Shown: positions 9,390-17,578, counted from the first letter of the stretch. The stretch: 64,000 bases of DNA from Flavobacterium sp. ASV13 (GCF_000745775.1 NZ_JQJY01000008.1:124001-188000), one strand, 5' to 3'. The notes: generated by a model not told the origin, from the letters alone. Translations and numbers: made by a program.

Positions 9390-9525
9390 GCAAATGTATG
9401 GCAGTTTTTCTGATAATGAAATATTTTTATCATAATATTTTCTTATTGAATCATAGAGAGAACTAAAACGTTAGCAAAATAAGGTATTTCGAAAGGTTTT
9501 GTGTTTTTACAAAACTTCATTTTAA

Positions 9526-9558
9526 ACAAAATTCAAACAAAATTCAAACGAAATTCAA
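9526..9558. repeat. Three 11-base tandem repeats
   Basis: The units ACAAAATTCAA, ACAAAATTCAA and ACGAAATTCAA follow each other exactly, with a decayed fourth. They lie in the 325-base gap between the SMP-30 and TetR genes. Nothing else was recognised in that gap apart from the operator at 9377. Confidence 0.6.
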
Positions 9559-9680
9559 ATCAAATTAAGATGATTTTGAAGTTTTTTGATTCAGAAAAAA
9601 GTCTGATTTTCTCATTGACGAATAAAATTTCAATCAAAATTTTGGAAAATGCTAAAAATAAACAAGAGAAATAGGAACGA

Positions 9681-10592
9681 TTATTTCATTCCCCGAACGT
9701 TCATTTCTATCGTATAAACACTTTTACTGGCAGTAATAAATAATGTTTTTAATTTTTTTCCTCCAAAACAAACATTAGCTGTCCAAGGTTCAGTAACATC
9801 AATATGGGCTATTTTTTCTCCCTTTGGATTGAATACGGTAACTCCGTTTCCGCATAAGTAAATATTTCCGGACGCGTCTATTGTCATTCCATCTGAACCT
9901 GATTCGGTAAACAGTGTTTTTTTGCCTAAAGAACCGTTACTTTCGATAGTATAAGAGTATGTTTTATTTGCTCCTATATCTGCTACGTATAAGGTTTTTC
10001 CATCCGAAGTTCCAATAATACCATTCGGTTTTACAAGGTCATTACCAACGTTGAAAATTTTGGATTTATCCGGAGATAAATAGTAAACACATTCTTTCTC
10101 AATTTCTTTGTAAGTATGTTTCCAGTAATCTCTTTGGTAGAAAGGATCTGTAAAATAGATTCCGCCTTTTGGATCAACCCAAAGATCATTGGGGCCATTC
10201 AGTCTTTTTCCTTCGAAGTTGTTTAGTATTACAGTATAATTTTTGTTTTGGTCTATTTTCCAAAGTTCATTTTTTTCATCGGCGCAAGCCAAAAGGTTGC
10301 CTGCATGATCAAAATACAAACCGTTAGACCTTCCTGCATTTTCCATAAAAACAGAAAGTTCGCCATTAACCGACCATTTCATGATTCTATTATTAGGCTG
10401 ATCCGTAAAATAAATATTTCCCTTTTTATCCGAAGCAGGTCCTTCTGTAAAACTGAATTGATCTGATAGTTTTGTGAGAACTGCGCCATTTGCAATTAAA
10501 TTATGGTTTTTTTGAGCGTATATAAAATTTGTAAAAGTTAAAGTAATAACAAATAAGAGAAGTGATTTTGTTTTAAGTTGGTGTTGATTCAT
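9681..10592 (-). CDS. SMP-30/gluconolactonase-type secreted beta-propeller protein
   Basis: A 303-residue protein with an N-terminal signal peptide (hydrophobic stretch to the AQ at about residue 27). It has the SMP-30/regucalcin six-bladed propeller signatures, among them KRLNGPNDLWVDPKGGIYFTDP and NGIIGTSDGKTLYVAD, where the Asn and Asp residues bind the divalent metal in the family. Members hydrolyse aldonolactones such as gluconolactone. The divergent neighbour is a gluconokinase-like gene, so periplasmic production of gluconate followed by phosphorylation is plausible (inference). Confidence 0.85.
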   Translation of the reverse strand: MNQHQLKTKSLLLFVITLTFTNFIYAQKNHNLIANGAVLTKLSDQFSFTEGPASDKKGNIYFTDQPNNRIMKWSVNGELSVFMENAGRSNGLYFDHAGNLLACADEKNELWKIDQNKNYTVILNNFEGKRLNGPNDLWVDPKGGIYFTDPFYQRDYWKHTYKEIEKECVYYLSPDKSKIFNVGNDLVKPNGIIGTSDGKTLYVADIGANKTYSYTIESNGSLGKKTLFTESGSDGMTIDASGNIYLCGNGVTVFNPKGEKIAHIDVTEPWTANVCFGGKKLKTLFITASKSVYTIEMNVRGMK

Positions 10593-10699
10593 TATAAAAA
10601 AGTTGCTTTTGAAGTGGTTTTAAAAGTAGTTTTTATTTCTGATATTCTGCAAAGTTGGGTTAAGATTCTTTTCAGAAGCAGAAATTTCGTTTTCAAAAG

Positions 10700-10815
10700 A
10701 ATGTTTTGTCCTGCTCTCCACTATATTCCCGATAAACAAAAACTACGGCTAAAAAGCCTTGTTTTTCTAAATCGGGAGATGCCGTTTCCATCAGGGCTAG
10801 ACGAGAAGGTCTCTT
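10700..10815. repeat. Dispersed repeat of the GGGCTAG type
   Basis: This stretch, in the gap between the gluconolactonase and gluconokinase genes, carries TCCTGCTCTCCACTATAT, an inner inverted pair (CCCGAT near 10729 and ATCGGG near 10772), GATGCCGTTTCC and ATCAGGGCTAG. The order and wording match, in diverged form, the repeat at 52186-52250. The remainder of the gap (10593-10699 and 10816-11007) holds the two divergent promoter regions; no clear box was assigned. Confidence 0.55.
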
Positions 10816-11007
10816 TTTCATAATTTTCCTAAGCAACTTTAAATGAATTTATTTAACATATTAAATTTGAAATGAGGACTTTTAACGTGTAGAAAGTGAT
10901 AATTTTACGAGACAAATTCAAAAACAATTAATCAATAATTTAAGTATGTGGCGCTACACAGCGAAGCGGTTCTGTTATACTTTAAATTTATGGATCAAAT
11001 AAATAAC

Positions 11008-12426
11008 ATGGAGGCATTGTATATAGGCATTGACATAGGAACAACAGCCACAAAAGCTGTTTGTTTTGATAAACAGGGAAATGTGCTTCGACAAATTGTA
11101 AAGTCGTACGAAATGTATCATCCCAAGCCGGAATGGAGCGTTCAAAAACCATACGAAATTTTGCAAACCATAAAGGAATGTATTAACGAGATTACAAACG
11201 GAATTCAGCCTCAGTTTATCAGTTTTAGTTCAGCGATGCAAAGTGTTATTGCAATTGACGAAAATGGAAAACCACTGACAGACGCTATTTTATGGGCAGA
11301 TAACAGAGCGACGGGAATTGCCGAAAAACTTAAAAATTCAGATCAGGGAAAACACTTTTATCAAAAAACCGGAATACCAATTCATCCTTTTTCTCCCTTG
11401 ACAAAAATTGCCTGGTTCAAAGAATTCGACTCTGAACTATTTTCCAAAACTTATAAATTCATCAGTATAAAAGAATATGTCTGGCATCATTTGACTAATG
11501 AATATTATACAGACACTTCAATGGCGTCTGGAACGGGATTATTAAACATTCATACTTTAGATTGGGATGAGGAAGTTTTAGATTTCTTAAACATAAAGCC
11601 ACATCAACTATCTAAAGTTTGCGAAGTCACACACCAATGCAAAGGAATTTCAGATGATTTTCTGTATATAATGGGCGGTGGCGACGGTGCGTTGGCCAAT
11701 CTCGGAACAGGTGCCATGAACAAAAATTGTATTGCTTTAACTATTGGTACGAGCGGAGCAGTTCGACTACCCATTGACAAACCGTATCTTGACGACCAAA
11801 TGCGTACGCAGTGCTATCATTTAATGGACAATCAATATCTTACTTTAGGTGCTGTCAATAATGGTGCGATAATTTTACAATGGCTGAAAGAAAATTTGCT
11901 AAATACAACACAATCTTTAGAAGTTCTTATTGAAGAAGCTGCAAAAATTCCTGCGGGTTCTGATGGACTGCTTTTTGTACCTTATTTATTGGGAGAACGA
12001 GCGCCAATCTGGGATGCCTCGGCTCAAGGAACCCTTTTAGGAATGCAGATTACGCACACACAAGCGCACTTGGTACGAGCTACTTTAGAAGGAATTTTAT
12101 TTGGATTGTTCCAAATCACAGAAATTTTAATTCCGAATCCCGAACATAGAAAAGATACAAAAGTTATGGCCAGCGGCGGATTTGGTAAAAGCGAACTATG
12201 GCTCCAAATGGTTGCTGATATTTTTCAGATGCAGGTTGAAACCTCGCAAACTATCGAAGGATCTTCTTGGGGTGCTGTTCTTATAGGTTTAAAATCACTC
12301 GGCGAGGAGATCACAAATGATAACAAAACGGGACAAACCTATTTTCCTAATATTGAAAATAAAAGTGTATATGAAGTTGCGTTCAACAAGTTTAAAAAAG
12401 TATATCCTTTATTGAAGGATTTTTAA
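11008..12426 (+). CDS. gntK: FGGY-family carbohydrate kinase, probable gluconokinase
   Basis: With the ATG at 11008 the protein is 472 residues long and begins MEALYIGIDIGTTATKAV, the phosphate-1 loop that opens FGGY kinases. Upstream in-frame ATGs (10948, 10990) add residues before this conserved start. The substrate/metal motif ILWADNRA, the second ATP motif LTIGTSGAVR, and GEPGASSWGA-like GSSWGAVLIGL near the C terminus complete the family pattern. Kinases of this subgroup phosphorylate gluconate or xylulose; the gluconolactonase next door favours gluconate. The specificity is inferred. Confidence 0.8.
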   Translation: MEALYIGIDIGTTATKAVCFDKQGNVLRQIVKSYEMYHPKPEWSVQKPYEILQTIKECINEITNGIQPQFISFSSAMQSVIAIDENGKPLTDAILWADNRATGIAEKLKNSDQGKHFYQKTGIPIHPFSPLTKIAWFKEFDSELFSKTYKFISIKEYVWHHLTNEYYTDTSMASGTGLLNIHTLDWDEEVLDFLNIKPHQLSKVCEVTHQCKGISDDFLYIMGGGDGALANLGTGAMNKNCIALTIGTSGAVRLPIDKPYLDDQMRTQCYHLMDNQYLTLGAVNNGAIILQWLKENLLNTTQSLEVLIEEAAKIPAGSDGLLFVPYLLGERAPIWDASAQGTLLGMQITHTQAHLVRATLEGILFGLFQITEILIPNPEHRKDTKVMASGGFGKSELWLQMVADIFQMQVETSQTIEGSSWGAVLIGLKSLGEEITNDNKTGQTYFPNIENKSVYEVAFNKFKKVYPLLKDF

Positions 12427-12488
12427 GAACTAATATGAATTTGTATCAGAGCTTTAAAACATAAAAATTAATTATTGGTGTTGGCTCT

Positions 12489-12788
12489 TTATCTTAAAGG
12501 ATATTTTTCTGGATTTTGAGCTGTATGAAAAATAGCATTTAAAAATATAGTTTTTGACAACTCATCAACTATATAAAATGCAACATAAGGAAATTTTTTA
12601 AATGGAAGATAGCGGTAATTGTTGTCATGAAATTGGTAAAGAGGATTTAACTGCAATGCTTTATAAACCTTTCTATAATCATTAAGAAAGTCTAAGGCGA
12701 CTTTTTTGCTGACTTTTAAAATATAATATTCAACTGCTTCTTCAATATTTTTTAGTGCAATTGGAGAAACAATAACCTTATAATTCAT
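12489..12788 (-). CDS. RelE/ParE family toxin of a type II toxin-antitoxin pair
   Basis: A 99-residue protein with the RelE/ParE layout: SPIALKNIEEAVEYYILKVSKKVALDF helices at the N terminus, then beta strands with YRYLPFKKFPYVAFYIVDE and a C-terminal IFHTAQNPEKYPLR. Such proteins cut mRNA on the ribosome (RelE) or poison gyrase (ParE); which applies is not clear. The start overlaps the end of the upstream antitoxin gene by 11 bases, the usual order. Confidence 0.85.
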   Translation of the reverse strand: MNYKVIVSPIALKNIEEAVEYYILKVSKKVALDFLNDYRKVYKALQLNPLYQFHDNNYRYLPFKKFPYVAFYIVDELSKTIFLNAIFHTAQNPEKYPLR

Positions 12789-13005
12789 ACTTGTTTTTTA
12801 AATCTGTATAAAGAGATTCTGCATCAGTATAAAGATTTTTATCTGAAGCAATCTGGTCATTTAAAATTTGTTGTTGTTCTTCAGATAATTCGTAAGGCTT
12901 TACATTTGCTATTTCAAATTTGATCTTTAGCGACTTCATAAAAGATTTAACAGCTTCTATTTGAGAAGCATCTTCAGTGTATGCTGTGATGTTAATTGCT
13001 TGCAT
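12778..13005 (-). CDS. Antitoxin of the RelE/ParE pair
   Basis: A 75-residue protein (MQAINITAYTED) of the DUF2683-like antitoxin type common in Bacteroidota. An N-terminal strand-helix part is followed by an acidic, Gln-rich C terminus that would wrap the toxin. An in-frame ATG at 13032 would add nine residues without support. The gene precedes the toxin gene and overlaps it by 11 bases; antitoxin DNA binding to its own promoter is usual. Confidence 0.8.
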   Translation of the reverse strand: MQAINITAYTEDASQIEAVKSFMKSLKIKFEIANVKPYELSEEQQQILNDQIASDKNLYTDAESLYTDLKNKYEL

Positions 13006-13130
13006 GATATATTTACTAAAGTTAATAAACAAAGTTAAGACAAAAGTCTAATTTTCATGTTAATCTCTGTATTTATTTGTATTCTCATTTCTACTAATTG
13101 CAATTTTTCGTAACATTACAGCAAAAAATA

Positions 13131-13574
13131 ATGAAACCAACAACAATCATAAAAACCACATTAGCTGTTCTGTTTTTCCATCAAATTAGCTTTTCTCAAG
13201 AAGTAAAAAAAGAAACAACTTCAACAGAGCCAAAATACACAATCGAAAACTGTGTTAATCACTTTGATTTAAACAAAGCCACAAAAACAAAAGTAGGTTA
13301 TCAATATTGGTTTGCCGATAAAAATTTCACTCAGGAAAATACACTCAAAATGAGCATCGTCGAACCTGGAAAATCTACACACGCTCCGCATCACCATCCC
13401 GAAGAAGAATTTTTCTACATCTTAGAAGGAACAGCTGAATTCTTCCTAGATGGAAAAACCGTTACAGCCGGACCTAACACTAGTTTTTACTGTCCGCCAA
13501 ATGCTGAACACGGAATTAGCAATGCTGGAAAAACAGATCTGAAATACTTGGTTATTAAGAAGGATTTGAAGTAA
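13131..13574 (+). CDS. Secreted cupin-domain protein
   Basis: A 147-residue protein with a signal peptide (MKPTTIIKTTLAVLFFHQISFSQE) starting at 13131; the open frame begins 33 bases earlier. One cupin_2 barrel is visible, with motif 1 PGKSTHAPHHHPEEEFFYILEG (metal-type His/Glu residues) and motif 2 PPNAEHGISNAG. The molecular function of this type is not known. It stands alone; an imperfect repeat and a terminator lie downstream. Confidence 0.85.
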   Translation: MKPTTIIKTTLAVLFFHQISFSQEVKKETTSTEPKYTIENCVNHFDLNKATKTKVGYQYWFADKNFTQENTLKMSIVEPGKSTHAPHHHPEEEFFYILEGTAEFFLDGKTVTAGPNTSFYCPPNAEHGISNAGKTDLKYLVIKKDLK

Positions 13575-13660
13575 ATATATTGCAGATATAATAAAAGCTT
13601 AAAAAAGTAAATTTCATTTTTTCATAAAATAAAAAACAAAAATTCCGAAGGAATGATTCA

Positions 13661-13766
13661 TATTGTAGAGCTGGACTTTAGTCCAGTTTAAAACGAATGT
13701 ATTAACGTGGAAATTTGTTTCGTAAAAATAATTATCTAAACTGGACTAAAGTCCAGCTCTACAATA
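13661..13766. repeat. Perfect 30-base inverted repeat
   Basis: The arms 13661-13690 and 13737-13766 are exact reverse complements, separated by 46 bases. Each arm itself contains the near-palindrome CTGGACTTTAGTCCAG. It is preceded by CCGAAGGAATGATTCAT, a string recurring in dispersed Flavobacterium repeats. No transposase is nearby. Confidence 0.85.
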
Positions 13767-13771
13767 TTGGC

Positions 13772-13792
13772 AGAGCCTTTGGCTCTTTTTTT
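13772..13792 (+). terminator. Intrinsic terminator
   Basis: The stem AGAGCC/GGCTCT, with a three-base loop and seven T, follows the inverted repeat. It would stop transcripts coming from the cupin gene about 200 bases upstream. Confidence 0.75.
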
Positions 13793-13859
13793 AGTCTTAA
13801 ATATTTGACTGCAAATAGATTTCTTTTGAAAATTAATTATCTTTAATATCAAAAAAGAT

Positions 13860-14837
13860 ATGAACCAGAAAACCAAAACCACAGCATTTCCAAATTTCCG
13901 TAACCACATTTTGATAGTTAGCTTGTTATTGACTCTTTTTGCTAGCCAAATCAGCAACAATCTTTATGCTGTTGAAAAAGATACTTTAAAAGGACATTGG
14001 GACATAACAATTGATATTGACGGAAAACCTGCGCCAGCCTGGCTCGAAATCAGACGATCGGGACCAAAAACACTCGTAGGACAATTTATGTGCGTAGTAG
14101 GCAGCGCCAGACCAATATCTGAAATTCATGTTCAGGATCGAAAATTTAGCTTTTCAATACCACCGCAATGGGAGAAAGGAAGCAACGATCTTCGTGTAGA
14201 AGGCGAAATTGAAGGTGAAAAAATATTCGGAACCTTGCAAACTGTTGATGGAAAAACCCAAACCTGGACTGGTGTTCGTTCGCCTGCACTTCGTCGCACT
14301 GCTGCACCTGTGTGGGGTAAACCGATTCATCTTCTCAATGGTAATTCAATTAAGGATTGGCATACAGAAGGAACGAATCAATGGACTATCGAAAATGGTA
14401 TTTTGCGAAGTGCAAAATCGGGTGTTAATTTAGTGACCAACGAAAAATTTAATGATTTTAAACTTCATATAGAGTTTCGTATTCCAAAACACAGTAATAG
14501 CGGTGTGTATCTTCGCGGTCGTTATGAAGTACAGGTGACAGATGGCAAAGGAATGGAACCTGCTTTGGATCAAATGGGAGCGATTTACGGACTGCTGATT
14601 CCAAATGAAATGGTTGCCAAAGAAGCCGGCGAGTGGAATACGTACGATATTACCCTGATTGGTAGAATGGTAACGGTTGTTGCCAATGGTAAAACAGTAA
14701 TCAGCAATCAGAATATTCCCGGAATTACTGGTGGCGCTATAGACAGCAACGAGGCCGAGCCCGGACCAATATTCCTTCAGGGAGATCACGGTCCTGTTGA
14801 ATATCGTAATATTATTATAACTCCGGCGAAAAATTAA
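13860..14837 (+). CDS. DUF1080 (3-keto-disaccharide hydrolase-like) secreted protein
   Basis: A 325-residue protein with an N-terminal signal (hydrophobic residues about 17-32, possible cleavage after NLYA). Residues about 40-140 form a beta-rich domain. Residues about 150-323 are the DUF1080 concanavalin-like lectin fold, with HLLNGNSIKDWHTEGTNQWTIENGILRS and FRIPKHSNSGVYLRGRYEVQV. Members act on 3-keto-glycosides or bind sugars; the substrate here is unknown. It is alone on its strand and convergent with the cupin/DoxX pair. Confidence 0.85.
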   Translation: MNQKTKTTAFPNFRNHILIVSLLLTLFASQISNNLYAVEKDTLKGHWDITIDIDGKPAPAWLEIRRSGPKTLVGQFMCVVGSARPISEIHVQDRKFSFSIPPQWEKGSNDLRVEGEIEGEKIFGTLQTVDGKTQTWTGVRSPALRRTAAPVWGKPIHLLNGNSIKDWHTEGTNQWTIENGILRSAKSGVNLVTNEKFNDFKLHIEFRIPKHSNSGVYLRGRYEVQVTDGKGMEPALDQMGAIYGLLIPNEMVAKEAGEWNTYDITLIGRMVTVVANGKTVISNQNIPGITGGAIDSNEAEPGPIFLQGDHGPVEYRNIIITPAKN

Positions 14838-14848
14838 AAACTTCAAAA

Positions 14849-14880
14849 CAAAATAAAAGTCAGGAGGCTTTTATTTCGTT
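14849..14880 (+). terminator. First hairpin behind the DUF1080 gene
   Basis: AAATAAAAG pairs with CTTTTATTT around TCAGGAGG-like loop bases, 12 bases past the stop codon. It belongs to the same sequence family as the hairpins at 14907 and 17493. Confidence 0.55.
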
Positions 14881-14901
14881 TTGAAGTTTTAAGATTATTA
14901 A

Positions 14902-14939
14902 AAAAAAACGCAAAGTCGGGAGACTTTGCGTTTTTTTTT
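14902..14939. terminator. Bidirectional terminator
   Basis: The stem AACGCAAAGTC/GACTTTGCGTT has a four-base loop, with a run of A before and a run of T after. It serves the convergent DUF1080 gene (+) and cupin gene (-). Confidence 0.85.
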
Positions 14940-14954
14940 AATAACTCATTTTGT

Positions 14955-15299
14955 TTACTTCAAAATCACAACTTCCTCAGGCACCATAAACAAAAGCGTA
15001 CAGCCAGTTCTTGAAAATACTGAATGCGTACTTCCAGGAGGCATATACAAATAATCACCTGCTTTTAGTTCATCTTTTCCGGAGCGCACTTCGCCTTCGA
15101 GAACGTAAATTTCTTCGCCTGCCGGATGCACGTGATTTGGGTACGACGCGCCGGGTTCAAATTTTAAAAGAAAAGTAGGAGGTCGGTTGGTGGTTTTGTC
15201 GAAGCGTAATACTTTAGCATAAATTCCGTCTGTTTTTATGCCTTCTTCCTGAAGTGGTTTCCACTCTAATTCATTGCTTTTTGTGATTTTAGTTTCCAT
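14955..15299 (-). CDS. Cupin-domain protein (ChrR-like)
   Basis: A 114-residue cytoplasmic single-cupin protein with motif 1 PGASYPNHVHPAGEEIYVLEG and motif 2 YMPPGSTHSVFSRTGCTLL. This is the ChrR-type/cupin_7 pattern, which often binds Zn or Fe. It is likely co-transcribed with the DoxX gene 16 bases upstream. The role is unknown, but DoxX plus cupin pairs are often stress-linked (inference). Confidence 0.85.
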   Translation of the reverse strand: METKITKSNELEWKPLQEEGIKTDGIYAKVLRFDKTTNRPPTFLLKFEPGASYPNHVHPAGEEIYVLEGEVRSGKDELKAGDYLYMPPGSTHSVFSRTGCTLLFMVPEEVVILK

Positions 15300-15315
15300 A
15301 ATTTATTCCATTTAA

Positions 15316-15741
15316 TTAGTTAATTTTTAAAAGATATTCATCTAAACTCCATCGGTATTTGTCGGCGGTTGCTAAAAGAAAAGCAGCTATAGAAAAGACA
15401 AACACAGAATAATCAAGAGGTTCTTTAATTCCGAAGGAATACGTCATTGCCAGCGCAAACAAAAAAGTTAGAATTGAAGCACCAATAGCAGTTTTTCTGG
15501 TTTGATATCCAACCAACAATAAAACAGCAAATAATGATTCCAAAAAAGTACTGAAAATTGCAATTGACGGAATAAAACTTTTAGGCAAAAAAGAATTGAC
15601 TTCTTCGGCGTAAGCCAGAAAATTTTCCCATCCTGAAGATTGTTTTCCCAACAAACCCAACCGACTTAAAACGGCGGATAAAAATCCAATTGCCATTGCA
15701 ATTCGTAAAAGCAAAATGGCATAATCCTGATATCTTTTCAT
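15316..15741 (-). CDS. DoxX family membrane protein
   Basis: A 141-residue protein with four hydrophobic segments and the family features LLRIAMAIGFLSAVLSRLGLLG at the N terminus and IPSIAIFSTFLESLFAVLLLVGYQTRKTA in the middle. It is the first gene of a two-gene unit with the cupin downstream. The 223-base gap to the divergent side contains a repeat (15850-15960). The biochemical role of the family is poorly defined. Confidence 0.85.
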   Translation of the reverse strand: MKRYQDYAILLLRIAMAIGFLSAVLSRLGLLGKQSSGWENFLAYAEEVNSFLPKSFIPSIAIFSTFLESLFAVLLLVGYQTRKTAIGASILTFLFALAMTYSFGIKEPLDYSVFVFSIAAFLLATADKYRWSLDEYLLKIN

Positions 15742-15849
15742 AAACTATTTTATTAGTTATTAATCAGATACAAAGATCGGGCGGTGGTACTTTTTAAAGA
15801 ATAGAGAATTCTGGAAAAAGCATGTAATTATGTGGGGGTATTATTAAAT

Positions 15850-15960
15850 AGACCACAGATGGCACTGATTGAACAGATTTACACTGATAATTTTTTGCAC
15901 CAGTATGCAATAGAAAATCTGTGTAAATCTGTTCAATCCGCGTTATCAGCGGACCATTTT
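15850..15960. repeat. Inverted dispersed repeat (CAGATTTACAC type)
   Basis: The perfect 17-base arms 15868-15884 and 15921-15937 are flanked by imperfect outer arms (GACCACAGAT on the left, ATCAGCGGACC on the right). This wording recurs in many Flavobacterium intergenic regions. It lies between the ends of the DoxX promoter region and the AraC gene. Confidence 0.7.
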
Positions 15961-15963
15961 AAA

Positions 15964-16758
15964 TCAAAGGCTAACCAATTTTTCTTTATAAGATTTTGGA
16001 GAAATATTAGTATGCTTTTTGAAGAAGTTCGAAAAATAAAACGGATCATTAAAACCCAAAGCATAAGCGGTTTCTTTTACCGAAAATTTCTCGTAAGTAA
16101 ACAAACGTTTTGCCTCAGAAATAATCAATCCGAAGATGATATTTTGAGCGGTTTTATTGCAATGCAGTTTTGAGAGTTCATTTAGTTTGGCTTCGGTAGT
16201 TCCAATTAAATTGGCAATTTCAGTAACCGAAAGATTTTTGTCAAAATTCCCGCGAATGGCCTCCAGAAAATGAAGAAACAAAGCATCGGGTTTATAGATT
16301 TCTTCTCCAAGTTTTATTTTAGAACGATTGATTTCAATTAAAATCAATTGGATTCTGGAATGAATAGAGATGAGGTATTGATATGGTTTTTCGGCAATTT
16401 CCTGCTGAATAAGTTTTAATGAATCAACAACCAATTTTTCGTCATCAACTTGAATGACTTCATTCATTGCAAAATGGCAGAACAAACTGTTGTGAAAAAT
16501 CAATTCGATGTCGTTATCATTTTTGCAGAAAAAATCATAAGTAAATTCGAGAACAAATCCGGTTGCTTGGTTGCTGTTTTTGATATAATGAATTTGACCA
16601 GAAGTAATCGTAATGACTGAATTTTTGGTAATGATATATTCATTTTCATCCACAGAAAGCGTCATTTCTCCCGATGTACAAAATAGAAGCACATATTTTA
16701 ATACACGTCTTGGATTTTGTAAATCTTTTGCTTGATCAAATGTTTTTATATCAATCAT
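15964..16758 (-). CDS. AraC family transcriptional regulator
   Basis: A 264-residue regulator. The N-terminal 140 residues form a cupin-like effector domain. The C-terminal domain has two helix-turn-helices: LSVTEIANLIGTTEAKLNELSKLHC, then FSVKETAYALGFNDPFYFSNFFKKHTNISPKSYKE, the standard AraC signature. The ligand is unknown. The DoxX-cupin unit downstream on the same strand is a possible target. A repeat separates them. Confidence 0.88.
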   Translation of the reverse strand: MIDIKTFDQAKDLQNPRRVLKYVLLFCTSGEMTLSVDENEYIITKNSVITITSGQIHYIKNSNQATGFVLEFTYDFFCKNDNDIELIFHNSLFCHFAMNEVIQVDDEKLVVDSLKLIQQEIAEKPYQYLISIHSRIQLILIEINRSKIKLGEEIYKPDALFLHFLEAIRGNFDKNLSVTEIANLIGTTEAKLNELSKLHCNKTAQNIIFGLIISEAKRLFTYEKFSVKETAYALGFNDPFYFSNFFKKHTNISPKSYKEKLVSL

Positions 16759-16828
16759 TTATTGGGAATTTTATACTCAAAAATAGGAATATTTTTGTTG
16801 AGATTTTGGTTTTCGGATTTTTGAGTTC

Positions 16829-16881
16829 AGTTTGTCATTTCGACCGAAGGGAGAAATCACACTCGTTGATCGACAAAGATT
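16829..16881. repeat. GTCATTTCGACC-type dispersed repeat, copy 1
   Basis: CAGTTTGTCATTTCGACC, then GAAGGGAGAAATCACAC and TTGATCGACAAAGATTG. The same string recurs at 17291-17345 and, inverted, at 17370-17400. This is one of the commonest intergenic repeats in Flavobacterium and relatives. Confidence 0.75.
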
Positions 16882-16900
16882 GTAAGGTATATTTAATTTT

Positions 16901-17218
16901 TTATTGAAACTGAAAATTAAGAAATTCAAAAGTTTCATTAAAGCTTCTTATCAATTCAATTTTTTTATCTCTTCGCCATTTTTTCAATTCTTTTTCTCTT
17001 GCGATTGCTTCTTGTATCCAAGTGAATTTTTCGTAATAAACTAAAAACTGAATATTATATTTTCCTGCAAAACTATTAATGTTCAAATCTATATTTTCTT
17101 TATGTTTTGCAAGTCTTTGTTTTAAGTTATTTGTAACACCAATGTAAAAAGATGTTCGATGTTCATTTGTTATAATGTAGACATAATAGCTATGAAAGCC
17201 AATTTGAGGATTAAACAT
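16901..17218 (-). CDS. GIY-YIG nuclease-domain protein (UPF0213 type)
   Basis: A 105-residue stand-alone GIY-YIG domain: YYVYIITN, TSFYIGVTNNLKQRLAKH and, further on, the family's YEKFTWIQEAIAREKELKKWRRDKKIELI with the catalytic Glu. This size class is abundant and often lies next to dispersed repeats in Bacteroidota; its role in DNA handling is not settled. Here both sides are flanked by GTCATTTCGACC-type repeats, which may be more than chance. Confidence 0.88.
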   Translation of the reverse strand: MFNPQIGFHSYYVYIITNEHRTSFYIGVTNNLKQRLAKHKENIDLNINSFAGKYNIQFLVYYEKFTWIQEAIAREKELKKWRRDKKIELIRSFNETFEFLNFQFQ

Positions 17219-17287
17219 GTTGTTTTTTTTGTACGAATATACATGTTTTTCTATTCGATTTTGTCATTTTACACAATAGTTCAATGC

Positions 17288-17480
17288 GTACAGTTTGTCA
17301 TTTCGACCAAAGGGAGAAATCACACCCGTTGATCGACAAAGATTGGCGACATACTTTGCGGAGTTTCTAGTGTGATTTCTCCCTTTGGTCGAAATGACAA
17401 AATCGTATCAAACGTTCAGTTTGTCATTTCGAGGGACGAGAAATCCCCACAAGTAGCTCTACAAAGATTGACGATTCAAA
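17288..17480. repeat. Cluster of GTCATTTCGACC-type repeats
   Basis: A direct copy at about 17291-17345 is followed by an inverted copy at about 17370-17400, so TTTGTCATTTCGACCAAAGG faces its complement with a roughly 55-base loop. A third, diverged direct copy (GTCATTTCGAGGGACGAG) lies at about 17420-17472. Together with copy 1 at 16829 they flank the GIY-YIG gene. They fill most of the 360-base gap before 17579. Confidence 0.75.
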
Positions 17481-17492
17481 AGTATTTAGGGA

Positions 17493-17508
17493 AAAGTCAG
17501 GAGACTTT
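17493..17508. repeat. Small hairpin AAAGTC-AGGA-GACTTT
   Basis: A perfect six-base stem with a four-base loop. It is the reverse complement of the terminator hairpin at 17549-17564 and is related to those at 14858 and 14911. Confidence 0.6.
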
Positions 17509-17537
17509 TAGTTTGTTTAGAATTTCTAAGAACTGAT

Positions 17538-17565
17538 AAAAAAAACGCAAAGTCTCCTGACTTTG
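17538..17565 (-). terminator. Terminator of the 137-aa lipoprotein gene
   Basis: On the minus strand the stem AAAGTC/GACTTT (loop AGGA) is followed by GCG and a run of eight T. It lies 14 bases past the stop at 17579. Confidence 0.75.
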
Positions 17566-17578
17566 AGTAGCGGGGCTT

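Noticed and set aside
9462..9475. CTAAAACGTTAGC-like string, also CTAAAACGTTTGC near 48105, considered as a second LacI-type operator.
   Set aside because: Only two inexact copies were noticed, at unrelated positions; the support is too weak.
9526..9558. Short tandem repeats considered as a CRISPR array.
   Set aside because: The units are 11 bases long and contiguous with no spacers, and there are no cas genes.
13661..13766. Inverted repeat read as the ends of an insertion sequence.
   Set aside because: Only 46 bases lie between the arms, with no transposase and no target duplication.
14430..14846. A 138-codon minus-strand frame over the end of the DUF1080 gene.
   Set aside because: It is antisense to a clear secreted-protein gene; the composition is of shadow type and no start signal is seen.
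16829..17480. Repeat cluster considered as CRISPR or phage attachment sites.
   Set aside because: The copies are of mixed orientation and irregular spacing, and no integrase, tRNA or cas gene is near.
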